Assembly (NCBI RefSeq): GCF_964204645.1 | Contig: NC_134028.1 | Span: 9,467,001-9,527,000, forward strand | Source of the DNA: Tubulanus polymorphus | Lineage: Eukaryota; Nemertea; Palaeonemertea; Tubulaniformes; Tubulanidae | Direction of reading: 5' to 3' | DNA length: 60,000 bases | Shown: one piece after another, positions 24,611 through 37,800 of the stretch | Position numbering within the stretch: the first letter of the stretch is position 1 | How the letters are laid out: every line of letters begins with the position of its first letter | Notes under the pieces: model-generated | What the model was told of the DNA's origin: nothing | What the model saw: the letters and a program-made list of their open reading frames with translations, nothing else | The model's database searches: none | Position numbers and translations under genes: made by a program

Positions 24611-26458
24611 GTAGAAGGTATTTGAGAAAAACTATCAACAACATTTTCTAATACGAGATGGATGGTGAAAGCTGCAGACATCTTGCAATTCGTCTCGGGA
24701 TTATGTAAATACCAATTTATCGATGTTCTAAATTGAATTAATGAAATACCGCGGGAGAGTCAACTGTGTCCTAATGATGGTCAGTGAATGTATATGCTAC
24801 AGGCGGCGGATAAACTGGATTATGCAAACTATCTACAGTAGCTACAGGTTGATATAACTTTCACAACCTTATTAGCGACAACCGAGCAGTTATAGACCAA
24901 ATCGTTAGACGTATAGCAAATTCACGGATCCATCCCGATGCTCGCGATACTTCTACGACGTTCATCCCCAATTCGATCCACGAGCAATCATGCCAACATC
25001 GCTCACTGATTCGATGTTGTGTAACGGTATACATCGACACTGATGTAATAAAGCACATTTTCGATACAGTGGATAAAAAAATAAATCAAAACAAAAGAGC
25101 TTAGTCGGAATCTTAAGTTGATGAGAGAGTAACGTAACTACCATTTGGGGGATCTAAGACATAGTTTGATTGGATCTCTATTTGGTGGCAAATAACAAGT
25201 CTGCAAATTATAGCAAATCCGAATTACAGAAATAAGAGAACGATTATATGAAATAATGTTACCAGTAACTTGCCACTTCCAGTCGATTTACATTATATGG
25301 CACATAAATATAATTCCAATTACAAATTACTATACAAATCTACACACAAATAAACTGGCAAGCATCCTGTCATGGAGTCAACTGCTCCGACTGTCATGAT
25401 GCTCTTTGTTTCTTGTTCACATAAATATTATAAGATGCCATGGTGCGAGGTGAAGCATCTTCAAAGATGTAGTGTCTTAACTGGAGAGAGATTCAAAATT
25501 CACATTCTTCAGATGGAAGAATATCCCTTATACAAATACTACCATAGCCTAACCTCGACATATTTTCTTTTTTTACAAATAAATAGTAATTATCATACCT
25601 CAATGTGAGGTAAATTAAACATCTAGAAATGCAGAAAAAACATAGTGACGGTATATGTACATTTGCAATTGATTCATCAGAACTTGTGAATTTGGAAGAT
25701 TCAGTTCGGCCGTTCCGAATTGCTAACGACCAACTCGGAACTATAATCTTCAGTTGCCAATCCGCAACTGCCGAACGGAATCTAGTGATATTACATATCG
25801 GTGCGGAGTGAACAAACAACTGGATTTTCCACACCCTAGGAATTACACTGTAATAAGCAGGCTGATGACAGACTGACCAACCGACCCCGAGAACCAGATT
25901 GATTCAAAAAGAAAGACATCAAATTGACGAAACGACATTTTTCCGAAAACGGTTCTTAAAAGGATCAACCCGTAACGTTCCGAGGAGTTGGCATACAAAT
26001 TGACAAACACAAGAACATTAATTTTTAATAAATCAAGTCCAACTAGTTCCGCGGTAATGATAGAGTGCCGGTCGAATCACGACAAAGACGCAAACTATCA
26101 TCTGACAATAGTTATTGTGACATGGCGACATGTATTTTATCGCCTAGAGGGATGGTGTCTACTGGGTAAATAACGGTTGTAAACCATACAGAGACAGCTA
26201 AGTTCCGGACACACTCCTCGCAACACTTTTACGGACAGCATCTCATTAACGACGTGTCCAATGTTAATTTTGACATCTAACTCATAAGACAAAACGCGTT
26301 ATATTCCCATATACTTTTGAAATCACGATAAAGGCAATAATAGTTGGGATCACATTGTACATAGTCAATATCGATACCACCAATGGCATAATAGTATATA
26401 ATATCGGAAATACATAGATTCATCTTGATGTAATGTATTTGTGTCAGTACCTTAGTAT
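24611..26458. other. Downstream region of the HS3ST gene
   Basis: This lies 3' of the HS3ST stop codon on the minus strand and must include the 3' UTR, whose end is not obvious. No other coding exon was recognised. Confidence 0.45.
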
Positions 26459-27074
26459 TTAGGGCCATCCAAAATCTTTGTTTACGGTCTGATAGAATTT
26501 TTGATTAAATGGTCTAAAGAAATCACGTAGTCTCTGTAATGCCTTCGGTTCGATGTGCGGATGCTGGCGACCTTTAGTTTTCCCGAGACAATGGGGAGTC
26601 GCGTTGCCTTCGCCTTTCTTCAGGCAAGGGAATCCCTTTGTCTCGTTGAAGTAGAAATGTTTTTCACTTACGATACGCTTCAAGCCTAAAAAGTCTTGCA
26701 CATCGGCCATCACCCCGGCAGGGTCTGAAATGAGTCTTTCGCCGCTCACAAAATGCATTTGTTCCAGAGGGAAATGTCTTAGCCAGCGTTCTAAATGTTT
26801 AGCGTACATGCCGATCCTTATGGCACCCCACGATGCATCGACTATAGTCGAATTGTTCAAAAATGCCATTTGTTCGAATGGTTTTTGTGATGGTCGCTTA
26901 CTGGCGGTTTGAGTGTAGTCAGATATTGCCCTCGTCACCGGATCTCGAACTACTATGATTAGTTTGACAGCTTTAGACATGGCGGCGATGCGTTTTGGGG
27001 CGCCTTTAGTGACGAAATAGCAGGGAGTCTTCTCCATAGTAATCTGGCCTGGTAACGTCGGCGGCATACGGCGT
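26459..27074 (-). CDS. HS3ST-like heparan sulfate 3-O-sulfotransferase, terminal (constant) exon C
   Basis: This exon encodes the C-terminal 204 residues of a Golgi sulfotransferase that moves sulfate from PAPS to the 3-OH of glucosamine in heparan sulfate. It is preceded by an acceptor (ctttgcag type; AG at 27076-27075) and starts with one base that completes a split Arg codon. Family signatures are plain: [15 protein letters not shown] near the start, the 3'-phosphate-binding motif [13 protein letters not shown] (about residues 306-318 of the joined protein), [21 protein letters not shown], the disulfide pair Cys413/Cys425, the PAPS-contacting KTKGR (428-432), and a C-terminus ending DFGWP before TAA at 26461-26459. 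Potential N-glycosylation sites are NNST, NET and NAT. It most resembles vertebrate HS3ST3/HS3ST4 rather than HS3ST1/5. No frameshift or stop is seen. A weak polyadenylation candidate (ATTAAA, minus, 26029-26024) lies about 430 bases downstream. Confidence 0.97.
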
Positions 27075-27256
27075 CTGCAAGATTTAACAAAGTAAAAATC
27101 ATTAAGACAATATTTACGAACGTATATAACATAAGTAGATTCTTAGTAAAATCAATTTTGAAAAAAAAATATGTATGGTATCAAATGATAGCAGACAGCG
27201 TTTACCAAAATGGTGGATTCACTAATTTCAATACATAGAGTTATCTTGGTTTGATC

Positions 27257-27291
27257 TTGGAGTAATCATTTGACTTAAATGATTACTCCAA
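27257..27291. repeat. Palindrome with 15-bp arms, GGAGTAATCA core
   Basis: The arm ttggagtaatcattt pairs perfectly with aaatgattactccaa around a 5-base loop. It is intronic, about 185 bases upstream of the exon C acceptor, and shares its core with 18096-18123. Confidence 0.75.
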
Positions 27292-29109
27292 TTTTTGATA
27301 CGCCCAGCAATCGTTGCAACGCATGACTAATCTCAGATCAAGGTTGTGATCGTATTTGGTCACGAATCTACATGATCAGTGTCAATTTTGACCGGCATTG
27401 AAACTGAATAGTACGTTATGTACATTTCCTGACATAGATTTATGAGCTGTATAGTTTGAATTCATCCGGCAACATGCTAACTAACTTCGACTACCTTCCT
27501 TTTTGACAATCGTTTCATAATTCCTGCATTACGACTGGACATTATTACATTATTACATTACTAAAGGCGACCACTCTCGATATAGCTCCTTAATCGTGAT
27601 ATTGGTATTAGCGCCTATAATCTAGAATCATTGTCAAATGTCATGTATTTCGTGTTGTCTAAAAGCTGCACAAATTGCGCGTTTAACATCAGCAGCAGAA
27701 GAAAAACTCTTCGAAAAAAACATTCTAAGACATTGTTTCCGTGTAAAAGGTCGATGATTCACCCATCCTCCGGAGGTTGACAAAAATTAAAAGAACTATG
27801 TCTCAGTCTATCTACTACTTTATAGAAAAATAAAAATACTATGACGCGGTGTAGTGTTGTCTAGGAAATCACGACGTAACTGCGTGCGCACACGCGATCG
27901 GCAACCGGAAGCCATTGCATCGTGCAAACCGGCACCGATCTCACGTAAGAGCATCAATAGTTGATGGTTTTTCAACTGGAACATTGGAGGATTAGTCACG
28001 CGCAAACAGTTACGATATTGGGACCTTGTACCCATGCTGTGTCGTACAAGCTAGTTTCTCTGATGTTATTTTTATCAGTTTCCTGAACGATTGAACGAAA
28101 CGTTTTCCACGATATGACTAAAATTGACATCGATGTATTGACGTCCAAACAAACGGCCGTAAATGTAGGTTGCACTATACACAAACACACAACATATCAA
28201 CGGTGCGGCGAGAAAAATCTCTAGTCCATAAAATACCTCGTCAACTGGCAAGGGACAAGGAAATAATTTGCTGCATGAAGCCGAAGAGCGAAGAGCAAAG
28301 GAATGTTGCCGCTTAGCATAAGAATGCAATCAAACCGAAGAGACCGAGACAGATATCGCAGCAGATGTCCAAAACCAAATAAGCCGGCTAAAATGTTTCC
28401 GTTGAAATCCGACCTAAATCGAAAGAGAGCGATGAAATACTCGTCGCGTAGGAGGCGGTGTATCGGACAAAATGGCACAAAATTATGTCACCTGAATAGC
28501 TCGCGCAAAAGCCGGAGACTCGATGACGTTGTTGTTTGTAAGAAAAAAGGATCAAACTATTTTCGAAGTATTGTTCGAGCTATTGTGTAGAGGTTTGTGA
28601 ATTCGAACTCTTTTAAACGGGTTATTATTGTAGTCGAGCTATTGAATGAGGGGTGGTTTAACTGACAGGGTAAACGCTTGTAATCCCATCAGTGAAGAGC
28701 GATGAACACACAGAATCGAGCCAAAGTTTACTTTAAACCGGCTGGAAGAAATTCCGGACCGGATTAACGCTTTCCGCCAATCACCGAAGAACCGAAACGC
28801 ATTTTCTAGGTTAGTCTTTATCGGCTAGGGAATCACGCTTGTCTTCATCTCTGTGAGCTTCGATCGAATTTCACGCTAGAATGGCATTTATATATCTCAC
28901 TGCTGAAATGGAAACCAATTTTTTTAATGTTTACTATGCTTCGAGAGATTTGTATGTCGGTGCTCATAGCCTCGTCTGGGTTATATACGGTGACCTTTCT
29001 GGTCGCATGAACTGTTTACGAAAAATCCCAAAAATCTTATTTTCTTGTTTCAACATAGACTAATGTTCATCCATCGGTAAAATACCATACAACTTACCCA
29101 CACAAATCC
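27292..29109. other. Intronic sequence without recognised features
   Basis: Nothing was recognised. Confidence 0.4.
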
Positions 29110-29545
29110 GATTTTTGACGCCGTAAAAACCGTTACAACAATGTTTATATACATTGATACCTAGCATGCGTTATTCAAGGGGTTCTGTGTGAGTCCATGT
29201 GCACTACGTCATCAATATTGGCGTTTCAAAATAACGATTACCATGAATTTTGGCGTTTATTTTGAAATCTGATATATTTCATAACGCTTATTTCATTTTC
29301 GATGAATTTTATTTATCATTTTTGAGAGGGTGTGTGCACTATACGTCATCGATATATCGGGGCTGGAATGGTTGCCGGTCAATTCAATTCAATTATCGAT
29401 ATATTCAAATTAAAACAACTGTATAGATCCTTAGCATTATACATGTATAATGCATAACATATTATCAATTGTCGATAATAGTACGCAATATATGCGTTAT
29501 TTCTCAAGGCGTCAATTAACTATCAAGTTCGATTTCTTGTTACGT
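29110..29545 (+). repeat. Dispersed repeat, copy 1 (pair with 34420-34845)
   Basis: Shared anchors in the same order include tgcactacgtcatca, the sequence around ggggct...ggttgcc, ttcaattcaattatcgatat, gatccttag and ctcaaggcgtc. The pair is direct, 5.3 kb apart, and both copies lie in the HS3ST intron. Confidence 0.65.
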
Positions 29546-31777
29546 CGGTTGGAGAGAATATCTCGACTAGAGAAAAGCAGTCAAGTAAAATATAGTGGCG
29601 CCAAACTACCCGTTGTTTAGGCCGATAATCCTCGGTTGTGATCTCATGGATAAGTATACAGCTGGGCAGGTGATAAGTCACGTGAGATAAGGATAATACT
29701 TGTAGATGACTGAACAGCTGAGAGACGTCAGGTGTAACAGATAAGCGTCATCTAAACCTCGGTGAATTTAAGCCCTCACTGTGAGAACCAGTTTGTTCAA
29801 CAGCACTTGCACGAATTTAATCTCGATAATAAGCACTTAAAGTCAAAGTTTCCCGCAGTTTCGGGTCAACAAATTCGTGTTTTTTTATTCGCGGAAAATG
29901 AGCTGGCATCTGTTGAGATAGGTGATGTCTATAGAGCTACGATCGCCTGTGCAATAGGTTCATATACATCGGGGTATAAAAGTCAAATGTCTACCGACGA
30001 TAAACTGAAATGCCACTTCCATACACTATAGTGATAACATTGGGAGTTAAGCGGGTTACAACGAACCACGAAAAACCATTTTTCAGAAATCGAATAAAAT
30101 CTCTTGTACAATGTCTTTGCATAGGTATGTGGAAATGGCATTAAATTAAATTCCAATTCAAATTTATTCAGTAAAACCATACAATGATTACGACTGAAGT
30201 AAACAAAACGATAGTACAACATTACAAGCAGTTGCAATATTCTACATACGATTATGAAACTGAATTTCATAATAAACGAAAGGGAGAGGGAAAAAAGGAT
30301 ACAACAAAATGTATACACGCATACAAGTGCATCTTCGAACTCTTCAGGAACTGCGAGCGTATTAGCCGTCACAACGCTACGATTTACCTTCGTTTCAAGA
30401 AGGTCCATCAGAAAGGTCCGCATTTTAATTAAATCGAACTGCCCATTAAATCGGTAACGCTTGGCCTGAACTTCGTTATCCATGGTAGAATGAGAGAGTT
30501 GGAAAGGTTGTGTATTTTGCTTTTAATTCTCGATAAATAGAATTCGTTTTTAATCTCTTAGATTATGTATATAGTGGCTTTAACACTTATTCGTCAATGA
30601 TACTTGTAATTCGAGATTAATAATTGAACGGCGTGGATGAAAGTTGTTCAAACCGACGATTCGGAAGAACCTAATCTCAATTTCTCCGCGAAGTGTGCGG
30701 ATAGTTCGGACTGACCAAAGACGGCAATCAGTAACATTTGTATTCACAAAATTAACTGATACCGTCAGCGAATGAAAGCGCTTAATTGGGTTACTTGTTC
30801 CAATATTACTAAGTTAACCAGATCTCAAACCAGATCTGAAGACAGCAAAAATTGTATTTCGTTGATGAAAGACTCGTTCAAGTGAAGCGCACTAGGAAAG
30901 TAATCGAACTGGTCTTCGGTTCAATTGCGTTTCGTGATCTTGCTAGTCATCTTTGATTCTTGGCCGAATCGAAAACAAACAGCTTGCTAATCCGCCTCGG
31001 GCGACGAGAATATGAGATAACTGTTGATTTGCAAGGCACGCCGCGCTGCTGGAATGTTAGCTGTTGATTCCGCGAACTGTCGAAATGAGAAATCGGGAAT
31101 TGCGGAGGAAAAGTCGACGCACCAACTAAATCTTATTGATATGATGCAGACAGAAAAAGTCGGTTGTTCGTCGTCTTGGGAAAACGGTAGCTCTTTCTGT
31201 CTGAGATATCACCGGTTAATGCGCGTCGAAATATATTCGCTTGGAAAAAGGGTTCCTCCTTATCATACCCTCGTATTCATAGTTAACATTAAAAAATGTG
31301 TTGAAATTCCCTCGATCGCATCCGCCGAGCGAGAGATGGCACTTTCGCTAAAACAACCTCATCAGTCACCATACAATAGAGTATGATAGTTAGACATATG
31401 ATCTACGTTTTGTATTAAGTAATTGCTACCGCAGGCACGAATCATCCGTAGCACTATCCCTGATTGCAGTTTTAGATGTGTGACGTCAAACCGTGGCAAA
31501 CATTGGTCACGATGCGTCGTGGAGGTTGTTAATATGTCTCGCATTGGTTCCGATATTTGCCGTACCCATGAAACTATTACAGAAACGGACACGGCGACAA
31601 TTAGCCGCGGCGGTCTGTTGATATTTTTAATCGTGGTTCTGCGTCTGAGTGGAATAAACAATCGCTCAAATGGACACATTTACACACGCAAGGGGTTGGT
31701 TGATGTGCATACGGCTTAAGTAACGATACTTTAACTTCCAATACGTTGTTCGCATTCCGCTGGTTTGTTATGCATTG
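29546..31777. other. Intronic sequence without recognised features
   Basis: No exon or repeat structure was recognised. Confidence 0.4.
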
Positions 31778-31996
31778 CAGGGGCGGATCCAGGGGGATTC
31801 GAGGTGTCTGGAATCCACCCTGAAAAAATGTCATTTTCTTCTAACACTGCTGTTCCCTCATACGTCACTAAATGTTAAATTTTGCTGATCAAATGGAGGA
31901 AAATGTATCTAGAGGCTTCTATTTTTTTTAGAATTCAGCATTTAGGAAACAAATCTATCTTGGAATCTCCCATGTCCAATCCTGGATCGACCTCTG
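31778..31996 (+). mobile_element. Non-autonomous DNA transposon (GGGGCGGATCCAG family), second copy, 5-bp TSD
   Basis: It starts caggggcggatccaggggg and ends ggatcgacctctg, with direct CATTG copies on both sides (31773-31777 and 31997-32001). It is in the orientation opposite to the 18803-19056 copy and inside the HS3ST intron. Confidence 0.75.
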
Positions 31997-32001
31997 CATT
32001 G

Positions 32002-34419
32002 TAGGTATATTTGCAGTAGATCCGCTGTTCTTACGATTCTGTCAAGCTATTCAGACTGATGGCATTGCGATCAACGCTTACCATGTGATTTCAGTAACTC
32101 GATTTGTAACTCGGCTATAGCCTCTGGCGGTTTACGAATTTTCAATAGCTACTACAATATCCTTAGAAAGATGGATGCCGACAGCGAAAACGAAGACAAC
32201 TAAACCCAGATTTCTCAAAGGACAAGTTTGTGAAAAATAGCCCGCATCGGCAGGTGGTTCGGTATCGTATGGGGGTCCAAACTATAGTATTCAAGTGATG
32301 GCCTGGATCTCGAGTGGGGTACTTGAGAAAATGTCATTTCGACAACCATTTTAAAGCTGAAATGAACCTATTTCGGCGTATGATACTTAGCCCTCGGCGG
32401 TTCTCGGCGATACAATGCTCATTCGGCGGCACAATGCTCAGAACCAACACCTTTCCATTTGGAGTTGTGATATATGAATTCATCAATGGCGATCATTTGC
32501 CAATGCAATTTGAATACGCTAAAGTCTATACACAAAACGTTCAAACGTCTAACGAGGATAAGATGATCAGATTAAGGAGATTAGAAATCCATTGGTCAAA
32601 TATTTACCGTCTAGAATTACAGGTTATCCCTAATTGACAACAGAACTGAACTATAAAAGGCATATGTTTGGCATTTGTTATGTACACGTGGTCGTTTGTA
32701 TTACATGAATACAGGATTTGAATGATATTAATGTGGAGACTGCGATAATTGTTATTTTGGAACAAATTTGAGCAATTTAATCGTGTAGTCCTCACGCAAA
32801 GCGGCAGATGCGTTAGCGGCACTTGTGTTCTGACGCGTGCAAGGAAATGTGACAGGGACATGGACTGAGGGCCATAAAACAGTCGACGGACAGTACCGGT
32901 CATCTGGTCCACTGGATTATCGGAACATGGACGTTAACTCTAGTTTGTATTGCCCCGTGTCAGCCTGTTCCAGGGACCAGGTTGTATCGCTGTCCATAAA
33001 ACATCAATAGTTGGGTTGGCACCATCATTATAAGCATGGACGTGTATAAACTTGTCCATGCGCATCCGCGGTTATCATATCTAAGAACAAGTATTATGAC
33101 AGATTCAATGAAAAAAAAAGCCATGATTATTCTAGTCTGAACGATAAGAGCCCGAGTTTGACCAGGCGGGCGAAATACACTCTGAATTGGCTCGGGCTTA
33201 GAATATCGACTGAAATAGAACTGGATGCCTCGTAGTAAAGGTTTATACGGACTACGAGGCAGTACGCGCTGAAGATGGATGAAACTCATCTCTGAGCGGT
33301 GGATGTAACAGTCAAGAGACATCGCTTATCCATTATAGAACTGCGCAGAAAATATAGATTTGTTTATATGTGGCGTAGATTATTGATAATTCTATATGCG
33401 CGGTGTGTTGTGACATTAAGATCCTGACTGATGATGACACTGCTGGGTATTAACTAGCTATCTCCAACAACACTCACCTATATAATTATATGCGCGGCGT
33501 CGTCATTAGGGTTGATATAGCGACAAAATGTCGACAACCTATTTCTTTTGTACTTCCCGAGCGTTAAATACGAAAGAAGAAAGGCGGATTTTTTCGAAAG
33601 ACGCAGCACAGTAGCAAGAGAATAGTATATCTCACCTCCAAACACAATACAAACATAATCTGCGACAACCCAACCCGTTACGATTGCTCCAAATTTGCTA
33701 ATACATCAACTTAACGTTCATTATTCATTATTATCGTTATACATGTATTTCCCCCAATTACAATCTAATTTTCTTGTAATTTCTCTAGTACGAGCTCATC
33801 TGTTTCTCATCTTTCTCTCCTGCCTTCTCTCTCTTTCATTGGGTGCCTGCGCTAGCGGCCTACAAGGCTTTGCAAGGCCCACAATTGAAAAGCACTCTAC
33901 AATTTTGTAAATTTATATATATTTTTCTTTCTCTTTTTTCGGATTGTTTAAGTTGTAATAATGTTACGTTTTTCTGTGAAATAAATTGAAAATAATAAAG
34001 ATGAAAGTAAATAGTGGTCGTCTTGAACTTAATTTGAGTTCAACCATGGACGTGTAAACTAGGATATATATATACGTCCAAGGGATTGGGAACCCGCTAC
34101 CCACGCGGGACTCGTACATATCCTCAAACAGCGTGGCATCAAAATCATCAATTCATTAATGAAACTCGTTACTCGGAAAATCTACTTTAATTATCTAAAT
34201 TCACTTTCGGATGCAACAGAGTGTTCGTAACAAGAGTAGACAACCGCTAGACTCGTTAGAAATCGATTAGAGGATTACGGAGAGGAATATCATTTACGTA
34301 CGTCAGTGACCAACGGCAATCGACCGGTCTACAGGGGCTTGGTAAATATACCTTCAGAAAGATGAGCAACGTAATGGCTGCGATGATCAGCAAGCATCGT
34401 AGCTTTTTTGACTTCGTAG
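32002..34419. other. Intronic sequence without recognised features
   Basis: Nothing was recognised. Confidence 0.4.
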
Positions 34420-34845
34420 AAACGGGTCACAATAATGTTTTTATAATACATTGATAATTACTATGCGTTACGTATTCAAGCGGTACTGTATAAGTCGATG
34501 TGCACTACGTCATCATTATTTGCGTTTCTAAGTAAAATAACATTTGTGAATTTTGGTGACCGTTTGGTTATCAAGTATATTTCGACTAATTCTACATGAC
34601 TATGTCATTTTCTATTCAAAAATTCTCGTGCCTTTTTGATAATGAAATTTTAGTGGATGTGCCCCACGTCATCAACATCGGGGCTAAGACTGGTCGCCAG
34701 TCGATTCAATTCGATTGTCGATATATTCAAATTCAAATTAACTTTATTGATCCTTAAATGTTATGCTTTACTATTTATTGCCGATAATGTTAGGCGATTT
34801 TAACGCGTCATTTTTCTTCAAGGCGTCGAAAGTTAGTTTCCTCGT
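34420..34845 (+). repeat. Dispersed repeat, copy 2 (pair with 29110-29545)
   Basis: It carries the same ordered anchors as copy 1: tgcactacgtcatca, ggggct...ggtcgcc, ttcaattcgattgtcgatat, gatccttaa and ttcaaggcgtc. An internal attcaaattaactttattga stretch looks like a LINE 3' tail read in reverse. Confidence 0.65.
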
Positions 34846-37800
34846 TACTTCAAATATAAGTTCTAAACCGCGTCTGTTGCATAATGTTGTGTACGGCGGC
34901 GGTGATCGTGTATCGTATCGCGCACACGAGTCGGTTCTTTTACTGAAACGTTAATTAACCTCGAGACCGAACGCAATAAATCGACGTCGCCGCGTTAACT
35001 TGAGAACAATTTCAGATCGAGAACAACAAGACTGAGAGAGAGAGAGCGCGCGGAGAGTGAAGGAATGGCTTGTTGATTTCTTCATTCAATTTACATATAG
35101 ATGGATACGGGCTGATTTATAACACCGGGAACAAGCCCGACGCTGTCACCTTCTCAGTTATAAATAACACGGTTCATATACAGCTACCATAGTTTGATGC
35201 CGTTACATATATGTAAGAAATCGAAGAAAAATTATATGTAAGAGCCGAAGAAAAATTATACTCGAGGAATTAAAACTGATCTTTCTGATGTAGAATGATG
35301 TAGTCTAGATAATATTGCTGAGTTTGTACGAGGCGATAAACCCTTGCTTAAAGAATCTGGAGTTGGGCTTCTTAACATGTATAACCCTATTGGGGAACCC
35401 ACAACACCAGCTATCTCACCAGATGGCGTGACGAACACTCGGTCATACATTGTCAAAATTCGTTCATTTTCAATGAACTTTGAGCTGAATCGATATATCA
35501 TCAGAGCACCCACCAAAATATACAATGAATTCATTTTTCTACTCATATATCGGTATAGTTTCCATTAATGATTCATTTTTTGAAATGTAGAAGAAATCGT
35601 TCGCGGAAGACCGATTAACTACTAGCGAACCTGGTGGATTCCCGCCCGCCATACGTGGAATCCTCGAAAGCCGCGTGAACCCCATTTGCTACAACAATCA
35701 AAGGCATCCGACAGAGGGCGCCAGTTGTTATCGTTTGCAATTCAGGCAACTGCCATTCGTTAAATCTACGGGGTCGCCTACAATTGATTTGAATGGTTAA
35801 TAGCATAAACGATTAGACACAAAATGTCATTTTGTCGTCTATAACACATTCATATATAGAGTAACTGTAGGTCTATTCAAAACGTGTTTTAAAGGTTTTA
35901 TACGAACCTACTAAATAACGATGACTATAGCGGCTTTAGTGAATAGAGGCACTAGACTTGCCGAGAAACGAACACAAAATCCTCGCTTGAATGATCGTAT
36001 AAGTGTACAAGTCTAATAATGGATTCGTTTTAACAAGATTTCTCAGGCTTTGCCGTTTGTTATTTTGTGTTTGGAAGCGCGTTTGTCGTATATGCAAATT
36101 CATTTCCTTTACACCTCGAAGACAAGCGTTCGGAACAAAAATCAACATTCGTGTCAACAGGCCACTTTACGAATGGGGATTGTGCCGCGACAGTGTGGTT
36201 AGAAATAACTTTTGTCGTCGAATCGGCTGTTCATATCCTCAAGCATTTCGGTTGAAATTATCATGGTGAAGTGAAGGTCAGAACATCTATAGAGTCATTT
36301 TAGAATGTATATATACCATAGATAATGAAGATGTGCACATGCATCACCACCCATGAAAATACGAATCTAAAAATTGGTGCACTTAACACGTGGTCCATTT
36401 TGAACTTGAGGTCCACTATCTCTGAGCTAAAACCACATTAGCACAATAATTCTAGCCACTGCAGAAGATAAAACACCGCGTATAAATACTAATTGCGGTT
36501 TGCGCATTTCCCAATCTGTTCGGTCGTCGTATCTAATACTTCATTTTCAAATTTAAATTTCTCTTTGATTCAATTTGAGTAACGTTAATTAGCCCGAGGC
36601 TGGGAGACTGCTCACCATCTGTCATGAACCATCCATCCACCGCGGATTGTCAAAGGTATACAATACGTTGTATCCATAGAAACAAACACAATCGTTACAA
36701 TTGCAATTGGATTTTTTACTCAAATTCACTTCCAGCAAACGGGTTTACAGGTTGCGCATCCCATTGTAATGATAAGACGACATCTTATATCCATAAAGCG
36801 TCGTGATGGGGCTGGCCTTTACCATGAATCTGATTAAGCTATTCGTGAATAAAGAAACTACTATATAAGCTGTAATCCCGAGATGCCTACAGTCAAAACA
36901 TAAACAGTTTCAGAAAAAATAAAGATATCCAAGTTCTCTAAAAACGATGCGTATCTAGCCTCGGGTTAGGGCGTTCGTGAAAGCCACGTTTCACTGATGA
37001 CGTAAACACAAATATCTCAACGGTTCGGTTAAAAAAAGAGATAAGCCCGAAAGACGATGATATACGTAATAGTTTTTTTTCTCAATGATTAGCCGGGAAA
37101 TCGGTCGATGATTGGTGCGACTGCGCGGCCATTGAGAACTTAAGCCCGGTAGCTTCGAATTACCATTTCCACAGTTGGACTTTTGACACGAAAACGCACA
37201 TCCATCCAGAATCCACAGTCCAATACATAAACCACGTATACACCGGGAGTAAATGGACTGAATTGATCTCGGCAATAAAAACGCACAGAGACAGCAGCAT
37301 AAATCACCGATGTTCATCTTAATGTCGGAGTCAAATTTTTAAGCGGGGGTTACACACAGCTATATCGCTGATTGAGATATCAGATAATCAATCTCATTTC
37401 TCATGATACACTAGATTTATCACCTGGTCATAATCTATATCCAATCCTATTATTATCCCTGGCTCTCATATTATCATCATTAATGTCATGTGACGGAGCG
37501 TATATGAACAAATGGCTGTTTTATGGGCCTAAAACGTCCCGGGTTATATGAAATCCGCTTTTAAATAATTTACCCGGCACTCAGGGCAAATTGGTTTCAC
37601 CGTCTACCAGAATTGTTGAAGTTTCCCGTGGCTTTTATTGCTGTTGTTATCAAAATTATGAACAAGGACTGCATGATGTTTCGTCAGAATCCAGGAAATG
37701 CTTTTATTCAATCAAAAAGAATTTTCGCGGTTGTCTGCGACACGCTGTGACCGTACACGAGTAGGAGTGTCCCATACTATGTAGTAAGGCTAAGCACAAA

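Noticed and set aside
31024-31386. 120-residue plus-strand frame in the HS3ST intron
   Set aside because: There is no recognisable domain, and a similar-length antisense frame overlaps its end; this is expected by chance over a 26-kb intron.
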